Shown: in pieces, positions 46,628-56,726 of the stretch | Layout of the letters: every line of letters begins with the position of its first letter | How positions within the stretch are numbered: position 1 is the stretch's first letter | NCBI GenBank assembly: GCA_963920635.1 | Contig: OY987299.1 | Span: 124,497,373 to 124,561,372 of the forward strand | Length of the DNA stretch: 64,000 nt | From: Pseudeuparius sepicola | Taxonomy: Eukaryota; Arthropoda; Insecta; Coleoptera; Anthribidae | Reading direction: 5' to 3' | Notes under the pieces: model-generated | What the model saw: the letters and a program-made list of their open reading frames with translations, nothing else | What the model was told of the DNA's origin: nothing | The model's database searches: none | Made by a program: the position numbers and the translations under genes

Positions 46628-47999
46628 CAGTGTCCTCCAAAAAGTTCGCACCATAGGGAGAAAATTTTTAATTAACGTTTTATTTTGAAATTTAATTCTG
46701 GGGTTACCTTTTGCTTTAAAAAGGATGAAAAATTACCCACTCAAACGTGGTCATGTGACTTTCGTTATCTGTCAAAAATAACATTTAAAAAAATATATCG
46801 CAAAAAATGGGTTTAGTTGTTAAAATATCAAAAAGTTTTACTTGAAAAAGTTGTTTCTTTTTCAATTCTACGTAAGTGTACCAAATTTGAACGCTCTACA
46901 AAAATATTTCGTTTTTTGCTAATTTTTAATCTTTTTTATGAAATTTCTGAAAATTTTAACAACTCGGAACTTCGTAAAAATTATTTTATATCACTAGCTT
47001 TATCATTCTATTAATTTTTTATTACTAATTACCGATTTTTTCAAAAGAAAATGATATTTACGCTTTAAAATTCTGTTATGTTTGTTGCAAAGTTGATGTA
47101 CCGTCTATCATTTGGGGTATAAATTTAGTTACATTACGTTTTCCAGTTCTAAATTGATGCCAAAATAATAATAAATTAAAATATCATCAAACTATTTTAC
47201 GTATCTAAGCAAAATTCTTGACTTTTATGGAACAAATAATTATTAGGTACCTTTAAATTTAATTTCACATTAATCGATATTGATGAGTAGGCCATGGAGA
47301 GAATAGAAGCAATTGTTTTTATTTGACAGTTATCAAACTGTTATCAAACTGTCAAATAAAAACAATTGCTTCTATTTTGTGAAAAGGTAATAATTAGGTA
47401 TTTGTTCCACAAAAGTCATGAATTGTGCTTAGATACGTAAAATAGTTTGATGATATTTTAATTTATTATTATTTTGGCATCAATTTAGAAGTGGGAAACG
47501 TAATGTAACTAAATTTATACCCCAAATGCTAGACGGTACATCAACTTTGCAACAAACATAACAGAATTTGAAAGCCTAAATATCATTTTCTTTTGAAAAA
47601 TACCTATTCTTATCGCTAATTAGTAATATAAAAATTAATAGAATGATAAAGCTAGTGATATAAAATAGTTTTTACGAAGTTCCGAGTTCAGAAATTTCAT
47701 AAAAAATATTAAAAGTTGGCAAAAAACGAAATATTATTGTAGAGCGTTCACTTACGTAGAATTGAAAAAGAAACAACTTTTTCAAGTAAAACTTTTTGAT
47801 ATTTTAACAACTAAACCCATTTTTTGCGATATATTTTTTTAAATGTCATTTTTGACAGATAACGAAAGTCACATGACCACGTTTGAGTGGGTCATTTTTC
47901 ACCTTTTTTAAAGCAAAAGGTAACCCCAAAATTAAATTTCAAAACAAAACGTTAATTAAAAATTTCCCCCCTATGGTGCGAACTTTTTGGAGGACACTG
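46628..47999. mobile_element. Near-perfect 1372-bp hairpin, TA target
   Basis: Ends CAGTGTCCTCCAAAAAGTTC and complement, TA flanks. Arms of about 680 nt meet at 47335-47345 (ACAGTTATCAAACTG next to its complement) with almost no loop. Lies in OBP-E intron 2. A half copy is at 20220-20664. Confidence 0.88.
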
Positions 48000-48150
48000 T
48001 ATATAATATATAAATGGGAAATCTTAATTAAACTGTTATAAGTTGTTTAGAATGAGGTAGTTACAAAAAAAATTGAAAATTACAGTTTATCAAAAATGTT
48101 TTCCTTGCTCAGAAATTTTTATTATTATTTTTTTCAATTAAATAGGTACA

Positions 48151-48352
48151 ACCAGAAGGCTATTTCTAATGTATCTTTTGCAAAAAACATGTTTTTTTTT
48201 CTGGTTTTCCACAAATAACTAGAGTTAATTCAAAAATAATCTTTTATTTATTATTTTTATTTATCCGTATTCAAATTCTAGTCTAGTTATTTGTGGAAAA
48301 CCAGAAAAATCTATATTTTTGCGGAAAATACATTAGGAATAGCCTTCTGGGT
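48151..48352. repeat. Inverted repeat, about 200 bp
   Basis: CCAGAAGGCTATTTCTAATG and CTGGTTTTCCACAAATAACT pair with complements at the right (AGTTATTTGTGGAAAACCAG, CATTAGGAATAGCCTTCTGG). Confidence 0.65.
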
Positions 48353-48677
48353 AATAGAAGGACAAGACGATTTTGGCTCTTGAGCCAATATCGGTTGCTA
48401 CTTGTGGTTTAATTTACAGGAAACCTCATTCTTGAAATTAGTTTTTTCACTGTCCTTTTTTTCCATTGAATTCACTAAGATATTATTCAAATATAGGCGA
48501 TTGTTCTCAAAATCGTATGTTTCATTTTGTTTGTTTTATTCTTCCATATAGGAGTGGCCTAGAAGTTTTATTTACTAAAATCTGTTTTGTTTACACTTAC
48601 TGGGTCTTTCAAATAAATATACTATAGATACTAATAAAAATACTTCGTTGTACATTTTTAGATTAGATTGTTCTTAC

Positions 48678-48753
48678 CTTCGGAGACGCCTGTTTGTCCA
48701 ACACACTCCTGGTGTAGGTTTTCCAATAATAGTTCGACCTCCTCCGATATTCC
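48678..48753 (-). pseudogene. OBP-E exon 2 (C1), itself intact
   Basis: 76 nt with acceptor atccag|GGA and donor GAAG|GTAAGA. It encodes GISEEVELLLENLHQECVGQ and then TGVSE. It belongs to a pseudogene only by its neighbours. Confidence 0.85.
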
Positions 48754-48866
48754 CTGGATTAAAAATAGTCCTATGTACCACTATCTGATTAAGTGTCGGG
48801 ACTTGAAAAATTATATAAATCATTGTTTGGGGAAGTTTCTTTTGGGCTGCACTACAGAGGTGATTT

Positions 48867-49112
48867 TTTTTATTTATTTATTAGATACCACGCCGACGTT
48901 ACGAGGTAGCGCTTTCCCCTTATTTTCCTGGCAGTAGATTGTCTGGCTCGAGGCCAACTCACCAGAAGATCCTTTTCATGTGTACCTCTATCCTAATAAC
49001 TTTCTAAAGACAAACACAAAACATCCAGGGCACTCCCGTGGTGGGAATCGAACCCACGACGTACGGTGCCAAAGCGTGGGTACAACGAAAGACACACTCG
49101 TACACCGCCGCC
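48867..49112 (-). mobile_element. tRNA-derived SINE in OBP-E intron 1
   Basis: On the minus strand: GGGGCGGCGGTGTACGAGTG, B box GGTTCGATTCCCACC near 49050, a body of about 170 nt, and a tail of TAAATAAATAAA followed by A. Different from the 3.0-kb SINE. No clear target duplication. Confidence 0.6.
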
Positions 49113-49144
49113 CCTTTTGGGAAGTAAATGTGTTTGTTACTCAC

Positions 49145-49198
49145 CCATGTTGTCGATGTAAACCCGAGTAGCAGAAACAGTAAGACTACCCCCAAGTT
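49145..49198 (-). pseudogene. OBP-E exon 1 remnant, start codon absent
   Basis: LGVVLLFLLLGFTSTTW is a good signal-peptide core and ends TGG|GTGAGT in phase 0. Where 54-nt paralogue exons have ATG, this reads AAC; the frame runs back to TAG without an ATG. A TTG at 49195 is the only near-start. Confidence 0.75.
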
Positions 49199-49248
49199 TG
49201 TATGAATGAATTTCTATGCGACAATCAACTTATCAAGGACTTTCGGTG

Positions 49249-49256
49249 TTTATATA
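49249..49256 (-). promoter_or_regulatory. TATA box of the OBP-E pseudogene
   Basis: TATATAAA on the minus strand, about 55 nt before the place where the start codon should be. Confidence 0.5.
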
Positions 49257-49828
49257 AATACTGTCAATTTCAAAAATGCTCGATAAAGATGAGATTGCAG
49301 GTTCACTGGGTGGTGGATGATCTGATCAGAATTCCTGTAATTTGTAGACTTCCACAGCAATTTGCATATCATTTATAGAAATAATACCACTGGCAAGAGT
49401 TAGTGTATAATTTTCGTAGTATACATGAGCCGCAGTGGAATTGTGTATAAACGTATAGAAATTGGGGCCCATCAAAGCTTCTGTGAAAGGCAGGATTTGC
49501 AATGTAATGCCCTAAGCTGAATACACATATGTCACAAAGTTCATAACTGGGATTTAGAGGAATGCAATTGAAATTGAAACCCATATACCAAAATATCTCA
49601 TAAACAGAACAAGTGGTTGGGAGACACCCAACTTGGGAGTCGGCCAGCTTGCATTTATCTAGTAGTATATATGCTCCTGAGCCAGTAGTGCAATGACATT
49701 GAAAGCGGTTGTTTTGCATGTTTTTGTTAAAACCACATAATTTTAAATGGGTTTATTATGCAAGCATAAAATAAAAAATAAAAAGTAAAAATAAACTTTT
49801 TAAAAACAAGCTTTTATTTGTACTAAAA

Positions 49829-50240
49829 CGAATAAAATAAAAAAGATAAAAAAACCTTTTAAAAACAAGCTTTTTAAGCCATCTACTAAAATGAATGAAA
49901 TAAGTCTAGATTTTCGTTAAGATAATTCAATGCCAAATTGCGACAAGTTTTTTGTAAATCAAAAAGCTTGTCACGCGTTCATAAAAGTAGGTACCTAATA
50001 CCAATTAATTTTATTGGACAGTGATTGGCTGGTAAGCAAGTATGTACCTACTTGCCAAAGTATGTATTTTCTTTACAATTCGCGCGTCAAGCTTTTTGAT
50101 TTACAAAAACTTATCGCAATTTGGCATTGAATTATCTTCACGAAAACCTAGACCTATTTTATTTTATTCGTTTTAGTACATGGATTAAATGAAAGCTGGT
50201 TTTTAAAAAGGTTTTTTTATACCTTTATTTTATTTTGAGC
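49829..50240. repeat. Inverted repeat, about 410 bp
   Basis: Arms around AATTCAATGCCAAATTGCGA and complement; outer parts with TTTTAAAAACAAGCTTTTTA. A shorter relative lies at 51310-51560. Confidence 0.65.
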
Positions 50241-50252
50241 TTCTTAGTACCT

Positions 50253-50570
50253 ATTTCATTCCCATATCAGGAGGGTGGTAAAGAAATTTAGTCCGCCATC
50301 TTGGTGCATCCGCTATATTGGATTTAGTATGACGTCACTTACCTTATTATTTTGTACTCGACAAAAACATTTCATTTGATACCCATGTCAAGTAGGTTGT
50401 GCAGAAATAGGTAATCCGCCATCTTGGAGCGGTGGCCATATGGAATTTAGTGCGATGTCACTAAGTTTACCCTTTTCTACTCTTCAAGCCCTTTCATTTG
50501 ATACCCATATTAAGGGAGTTGACAAAAAATATATCATCCGCCATCTGGTGGCGACGGCTATTTTAATAGT
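50253..50570 (+). repeat. Tandem array, 117-122 bp times about 2.7
   Basis: Units start TTTCATTTGATACCCAT (50253 diverged, 50370, 50492). Each has a CCGCCATCTTGG-like core, and two have (A)TGACGTCAC or TGTCACT. Confidence 0.7.
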
Positions 50571-51177
50571 TATTTATGTACCAAGGCACTGAAGTTCAAC
50601 TTTTTATGACTCATGTGGAGTTTAGTTGCTGAGGCCTCTGGCCGAGGCAAATAAACCACATGAGTCATAAAAAGAACTTCAGTGCCGAGGTACATATTAT
50701 ATTTTTCTTGAAATCGGAAAAAAAAAGTTTTATTAGGCAAGAAAATAATAATAAGGGATCACCCGTCCACGAACCGACTACGCGCGGCGTTGCTTGACTT
50801 TACCGATCGCTCTACCTAGGACAAGTATAATGATGTACGGCACCTTCTGACAGAAAAACCAAACTGCTGCTTCTTGTGCAGCCTACACAACAAATCTATT
50901 GATTTTCAAATTTACTAAAATATGTATACTGAAGGATTGCGCTTCTATAGGAAACAATTTCGCAATGTGTACGAAAAGTTAAATGAGCCTTTATCGGCCG
51001 GGTTTTGAATATTTGGTCACTTTTGACGGGCGATTTCTCCGCGTCTGACGTTTGATGTTTACATCTCGCCAAGGCCTACTTATTGAAAAAATCGTACAAT
51101 AATGGGCTACATTATTGTACGATTTCTGTGCTTTTAATGACGATTTTGGGACATTTTAATGCCGATTTCAAGAAAAA
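50566..51177 (+). mobile_element. Unknown 0.6-kb repeat, copy 1
   Basis: Begins with a stem-loop of about 120 nt (GGCACTGAAGTTCAACTTTT and complement), ends near GCCGATTTCAAGAAAAA. Over 90% of positions agree with 53844-54456. A 37-nt hairpin lies at 51089-51125. Confidence 0.7.
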
Positions 51178-51309
51178 GTATGTATTACATACTACTACTA
51201 AAGATGTATGCAAAATTTCAGCTCAATCGGATGTCAAGAAGTGGATCTAATTCAGCTTGCAAGATTCGACCCACACATACATACATACCTACTAACAGGG
51301 CAAGTTAGT

Positions 51310-51560
51310 AGGTATGTATGTAAAATTTGTAAAAATAAAAAAAATATATTTTTAAAAACAAGGTTTTATTGAAGTTATGAAATAAAACGAATAAAATAAG
51401 TTTATGTTTTCCTTAAGGTAATTCAATGCCAAATTATGACAAGCTATTTGAATTACCTACCTTAACGAAAACCTAAATTTATTTTATTCGTTTTAGTACA
51501 TAGCTAAAATAAAAGCTTGTTTAAAAAAATATTTTTATTTCATTTTGTGTCTTTTAATAG
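51310..51560. repeat. Inverted repeat related to 49829-50240
   Basis: Shares AATTCAATGCCAAATTATGA and the TAAAACGAATAAAATAAG arm with the larger copy. Confidence 0.55.
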
Positions 51561-51593
51561 TTGATTCTTATGCCGCGGGGCCGGTCCTTTTAT

Positions 51594-53240
51594 TTATGGA
51601 CATATTATCATCTTAGAGGGTGGCTTTGTCGAGAAGGGTCCAATAATATAAAATATTTTTTTACATTTTGGTTGATATTTTGTAAAATAAATTACTTTTG
51701 TGTTTATTAGCAGTTTTCCAATAATTCCAGGATGATCTGGACCCCGATGAAGGTTTAAAAAAGTTCGGCATTTTGAGATGAGCCAGAGACTACAGAAGCG
51801 TAGGAGGGCCACGTAGTATTTTATTACATCAGACTTTTTCTCAAAATTTTTACTTCATTTTGAGATTTTTTTCAAAATTTTTACCTTTTTTCTCCGATAT
51901 TTAAAATTCAGAATGTCTCTTTGAAATTTAAAATTCAGACTTTTTTCTCAAAATTTTGTGATTTTTCTCAAAGATATGACTTTTTTCTCTGAATTTTAAA
52001 ATTCAGATTTTTTTCTCAAAATTTTGACTGTATGCTCAAAATTTTGAGGATAAACTCAAAATGTCGAGAAATAAAGCCTGAATTTTAAAATCCAGAGAAA
52101 AAAGTCTGAATTTTAAAATTCGAAGAAAAAGTCTGAATTTAAAAAAGTACTAGGTACGTGGCCTTCCAACGCTTCCGTAAGAGACAAACATCCTGTACAA
52201 GATTGTATTGGATCTATAGCGAGCAACACGCGTAATTTTAAACTTTTGGTCAATACAAATTTTAATCCAAGTAATTACTCACATTTTGAGACAAAAATTA
52301 TTTAATAGTTATTTTTGTTATACAAGTACCTAAAATGAAGTTTTTTAGGACGAATCATTGCTGTTTCCGGACGAGACGTTAGCCGAGTCCGGAATAGCAG
52401 ATGAGTCCTAAAAAACTTCATTTAGGTACGTGTGACAAACACAATTTTTTGTCATACGCTCCCAAAATTTTGTTAGGTATACGCTTTTTACAATTCTTCA
52501 GAACGCTTAAATTTGCAAATTTTTCATAATAATTATTTTTGAAATCATAATGTTCGAAAAAGTTGGCTTAGAAATTGATATCGTAGCAACAAGTTTGTTT
52601 ATTTGATAATTTTGTCATGTCATTCATTCATTAGGGACTAGGCTGAAAAAGAAGCATTTTACGAAGTTAAACGAGTCCGTAAAATAAAAAACATTTATCA
52701 CAATGGCCGTCATTAGAATTTGCGCAAAAAGTCTAATGACGGCCATTGTGATAAATATTTTTAAGTAATTTTTGTCTCAAAATATGAGTATCTAATTACT
52801 TAGATTAAAATTTGTATTGATAAAAAATTTAAAATTATGTGTGTTGCTCGCTAAAGATTGAAAAAAGCCAGTTTATGGGTCAAAATGTTGAATCACCACG
52901 TACGTGCTGTACATTGAGTCCTGTTGACTGAACTGTTTTGAGGTGATTCCATGGCACACTTGATTAGCCAGAATATGCCTATATTTTTCCCAACTTTGAC
53001 ACCGTGTAGAATGGAACTCCCTGTATATTTTTGGTTCAAACTTGATGTACGGAGGTTTTGGGGTGTGCTGAATAACGCTGTGGGCTCGGATTTTAAATAA
53101 AAAATCGCTAAATGGCTTTCGTGAAAATCGGGGGTATAAAAAAATCGCAGCCGGCCCTGGATTTGCATTTTGAAAACGTTAGAAAGGTCAAAAGAAGCGG
53201 CTTTTGAAGGCTCTTCATACAAAAAAAGTTCAGGAGAATA
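51594..53240. mobile_element. Eroded foldback of the 12128-13749 family with inner palindromes
   Basis: Left arm 51594-51830 and right arm 52870-53240 match inner and outer parts of that family. Between them are TTTTCTC/AAAATTC-rich simple sequence (51833-52145) and a palindrome 52204-52860 with three small hairpins. Outer ends are lost. Confidence 0.55.
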
Positions 53241-53254
53241 TCTTAAGTAATATC

Positions 53255-53460
53255 ATAAGGGCATCTAATTTTTCCGAAAAAAATCGAAAAAACACGTTGC
53301 TAAGTAATATTTTAACAAGAAGCATGAGTGCTGGTGGCAACAAAAATCCGAGTCGAAGACGAGGATTTTTGCACCTGCACGAATGCATTTTGTTAAAAAA
53401 ATATTACTTAGCATTGTGTTTTTTTTTTTATTTTTTTCACAGGAAAAATTAGATGCCCGA
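53255..53460. repeat. Inverted repeat, about 205 bp
   Basis: GGGCATCTAATTTTTCC with TTGCTAAGTAATATTTTAAC and complements on the right; loop near 53350 (CGAGTCGAAGACGAGG). Confidence 0.6.
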
Positions 53461-53843
53461 ATGGTATTTGACAAGACTATTTCATAAGTAACAGATTATT
53501 CTGCATACACATAGCTTACAAAACATACTACCTGTTATACAACAGCAGTCAAGTTTTGCCACGGGTAAACTCGAAAAAACTGCTGACAGGTGCTGTCATA
53601 CAGTTTTCCCATATAGAAACCATTTGTAATTCAAAATTGCGCGTTTGTGATTGGTGGAAATTAAGACGAGGGAAATAGTCTCTAAAAATAAAGGTTTTAT
53701 GGATTTGTATATCTTAGTAGACACCCTGTAGTCTCTGGTATATCGAACAGATCCTGTAAGGCCTCGGCAAATAAAGCACAATAACTGTTATAAAAAGAAA
53801 CTTCACCGCCAAGGGAGACATTATATTTTTTGAAAATCAGGAA

Positions 53844-54456
53844 ATAGTTATTTATGTACCAAGGCACTGAAGTTCAACTTTTTATGACTCATGTGGAATT
53901 TAGTTGCCGAGGCCTCTGACCGAGGCAAATAAACCACATGAGTCATAAAAAGAACTTCAGTGCCGAGGTACATATTTTTTTTTTTGAAATCGGAAAACAA
54001 ATGTTTTATTAAGCAAGAAAATAATAATAAGGGATCACCCGTCCATGAACCGACTACGCGCGGCGTTGCTTGACTTTGACGATGGCTCTACCTAGGTCAA
54101 GTAAGACAAGACACGGCATCTTCGTACAGAAAAACCAAACTGCTGCTTCTTGTTCAGCCTACACAACAAATCTATTGATATTCAAATTTACTAAAATATG
54201 TATACTGAAGGATTGCGCTTCTATAATAGGAAACAATTTCGCAATGTGTACGAAAAGTTAAATGGGCCTTTATCGGCCGGGTTTTGAATATTTGGTCACT
54301 TTTGACGGGCGATTTCTCCGCGTCTGACGTTTGATGTTTACATCTCGCCAAGGCCTACTTATTGAAAAAATCGTACAATAATGTAGCCCATTATTGTACG
54401 ATTTCTGTGCTTTTAATGACGATTTTGGGACACTTTACTGCCGATTTCAAGAAAAA
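53844..54456 (+). mobile_element. Unknown 0.6-kb repeat, copy 2
   Basis: Direct copy of 50566-51177, 3.3 kb away, with the hairpin at 54368-54404. It continues TAAGTTTTATTAGGCAAAAT, again resembling the inner part of the unit, so a third partial copy may follow to about 54540. Confidence 0.7.
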
Positions 54457-54889
54457 TAAGTTTTATTAGGCAAAATAATTTAAAAAGGGTCACCTATCCA
54501 TGAGACAACCGCGCGCACCGTTGCTTTGCCTCTATATTGCTCTGCCTAAATCGTAAATTAATGAAACATAGAAAATTCCTTTATACCATCTTATTTCCTA
54601 TTTTAAACGGTCTGTATTTTTCTGTTTCAAGTTTTTTCCACAACACCACATTTGATGTACCGCCGTTCCATTGCACTGATAGGATCCATTTTATGCAAAC
54701 GTAAAACAGTTTATGCATATAGCACAAATTTTTCTATTTGTCGTGTCAGAATAGTATTCTAAAATGCGTAAACTTAACTTATTGTTAAAACAAAATGACT
54801 TTTTAAGCGAAAGTATCGAATTGGAGTCGCAGTGTCGCAGTACAACACAGCTGATATTTCTAGGTTAGGATTTGAGGCCTATTTACTCA

Positions 54890-55870
54890 TGTGTTAATCA
54901 GATACGCCAAAAGAAGTGTGCGGTTATTTAAAAATTCGCGCATCACGAAGCGGCGTAAATTAAGTTACGCCACATTTTGGAAAATAAAAATCTGCATGTG
55001 CGTTTCTCACAAAGTGGCGTAAAGTATATACAGGATGATTTTTTTAGGTCTACCACCGCCATTTTCTCGCCCATTTTGCGGCCTACAAAAAAAAAACGTA
55101 AGAAACAAAAATGTGGCAATTTTGGACAGCTAAGTGGTGTTGCAAAAGAAATCGGCATCCATGGCCAACTTGTCGCGCAATATTAAAAAACCTCAAATTG
55201 AGCAAAACTATTAATGGCCGTAGAATGTTTATTTTAAGAGACAGAGAAAAACTTTTATATTGAAAATTGATGGCACTAAGAATCTTTATGCAAATGAGTA
55301 CTCAGATAGTTTCAGAAAATTACACAGGGTCTTCGGCTCTCTTGAGGCTATGAACTTTTTTTGTTTATATCTTATTAAGCGATTTTCTCGCTTATTTTGG
55401 GCCGCACAGAAAATATGTAAGAAAACAAAATATGGCAATTTTGGTCAGCGAGGCGACATTAAAAAAGGAATGGGCCTCCATACCCAACTTTTTGCGGTGT
55501 ACTAAAAAAACCTAAAATCGACAAAAAATTGCATGGTCTCAAGAGAGCCGAAGACCCTGTGTAATTTGCTGAAACTATCTGAGCACCTGGGTGGATAAAG
55601 CTTCTCAGTGCCATCAATTTTCAATATAAAAGTTTCTCTCTGTCTCTTAAAATAAACATTCCACGACCATTATTAGTTTTGCTCAATTTGAGGTTTTTTT
55701 AATATTGCGCGACAATTTGGCCACATTTTTGTTTCCTACGTTTTTTTTTGTAGGCCGCAAAATGAGCGAGAAAATCGCGGTGGTAGACCTAAAAAAAATC
55801 ATCCTGTATACGCCTCTGCGTGAGACACATTCTGTAACTTTTAATAGTTACGCCAATTTAAGAATTAATT
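54890..55870. repeat. Palindromic element with inner TA-bordered pair
   Basis: Inner element 55031-55806 has ends CAGGATGATTTTTTTAGGTC and complement with TA flanks. Within it a second pair (CAGGGTCTTCGGCTCTCTTG at 55327, complement at about 55552). Outside the ends, similar GGCGTAAA motifs continue. Confidence 0.7.
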
Positions 55871-56720
55871 ATCCTGACTGGAGATACATTTACGCCACTA
55901 CGTGCGGAGACTGACGATATGAAAGAAGATTTGCGTAAAATTGACCGCAACTTCTTTAAATAACAATGATCGGACCCATATTATCTGAGGCAACCTACTC
56001 GCTTCAAGTAAAGAAATATTCTCTCTACATTTTACAAAACATGTTATTCTAGAAGCTTCTGGAAGTTGAAATCGTGCAGCCGGCTCTCGTACTATCTGTC
56101 CTCAACTGCAACTGAATCGTCGAATCCTCATAGTAAATAATAATAGTGGAAACGTTTCTCGAGACTGTGCTCACCGTAGCGTGCCTAGCAATTCCTTAAT
56201 TCGAGCTGGAAACCTTGGACGGCCTAATTCCAGCCATTTACTCCCCGGTTTAAACACAGTCTTCATCTTGTCGAGCAGTGTGTTTGATCTGGCAGTTTAA
56301 ATTGAGTGGTAATTAATTTTTCCTGTGCGCAATTTTTACGGGAAACAGCGTCCACCCGAGACCGTGGGTTTCCGCTATGGTTCCTGCGTTTGTTACATTA
56401 GTTAAATAAACCTTTTTCATGGGAAATGGGAGCCAACACCACAACCACAACAGTTGTTTCATTCGATTTTTATAGAGAGCAGACAGTTGTAGTTTCCCCG
56501 CGGACATTAATTTTCCAATTTTCAATTTTTGTCTGCGGTGCGGCGTTCCAAGTCGGTTGCTTTTACGGCTGTTAAACAAAACGCCGTTAATAGAATCATT
56601 AGGAAAAAAGCTTGCAAAAATTAGCTTAATTTCATTACAATTAGGTGTACCTATAGTGTGTCATACATTTACCCCAATATTCAAAGGATTGTTTCAAATT
56701 CGGCAGTATACTGTATCTAC
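55870..56720. other. Less repetitive, somewhat GC-richer stretch
   Basis: No mirrored or repeated sequence noticed and no convincing coding frame; the 88-codon minus frame at 56313-56579 matches nothing I know. Confidence 0.4.
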
Positions 56721-56726
56721 ACTGTG

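Larger units (their letters stand above)
42725..49198 (-). pseudogene. OBP-E: decayed odorant-binding protein gene
   Basis: Five exon remnants keep OBP order and size: 49145-49198, 48678-48753, 44309-44384 plus 43055-43066, 42880-42985 and 42725-42794. Lesions: no in-frame ATG in exon 1; an in-frame TGA and a missing base in exon 3; a 1240-bp foldback element inside exon 3; the exon 4 acceptor reads AA instead of AG; one base missing in exon 5 just after C5. Motifs such as CVGQTGVSE, GDFSEDEN, KCYIKC and LDEDTG leave no doubt about origin; the start of exon 4 is closest to OBP-D. A good TATA box survives at 49249-49256. No product is expected. RYGW-stop behind an AG near 42430 could be an old last exon, but I do not rely on it. 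Confidence 0.88.

Noticed and set aside
49021..49110. Second tRNA gene
   Set aside because: B box only convincing; no cloverleaf in the first half, and a TAAA tail marks a SINE.
49369..49719. 116-codon minus frame upstream of OBP-E
   Set aside because: Cysteine-rich by eye but without OBP spacing, signal peptide or splice partners; treated as chance.
50253..50570. CRISPR-like array
   Set aside because: Three diverged long units without short uniform repeats or spacers; this is eukaryotic DNA.
56313..56579. 88-codon minus frame in the repeat-poor stretch
   Set aside because: No recognisable domain and no promoter or neighbour; cannot be supported.
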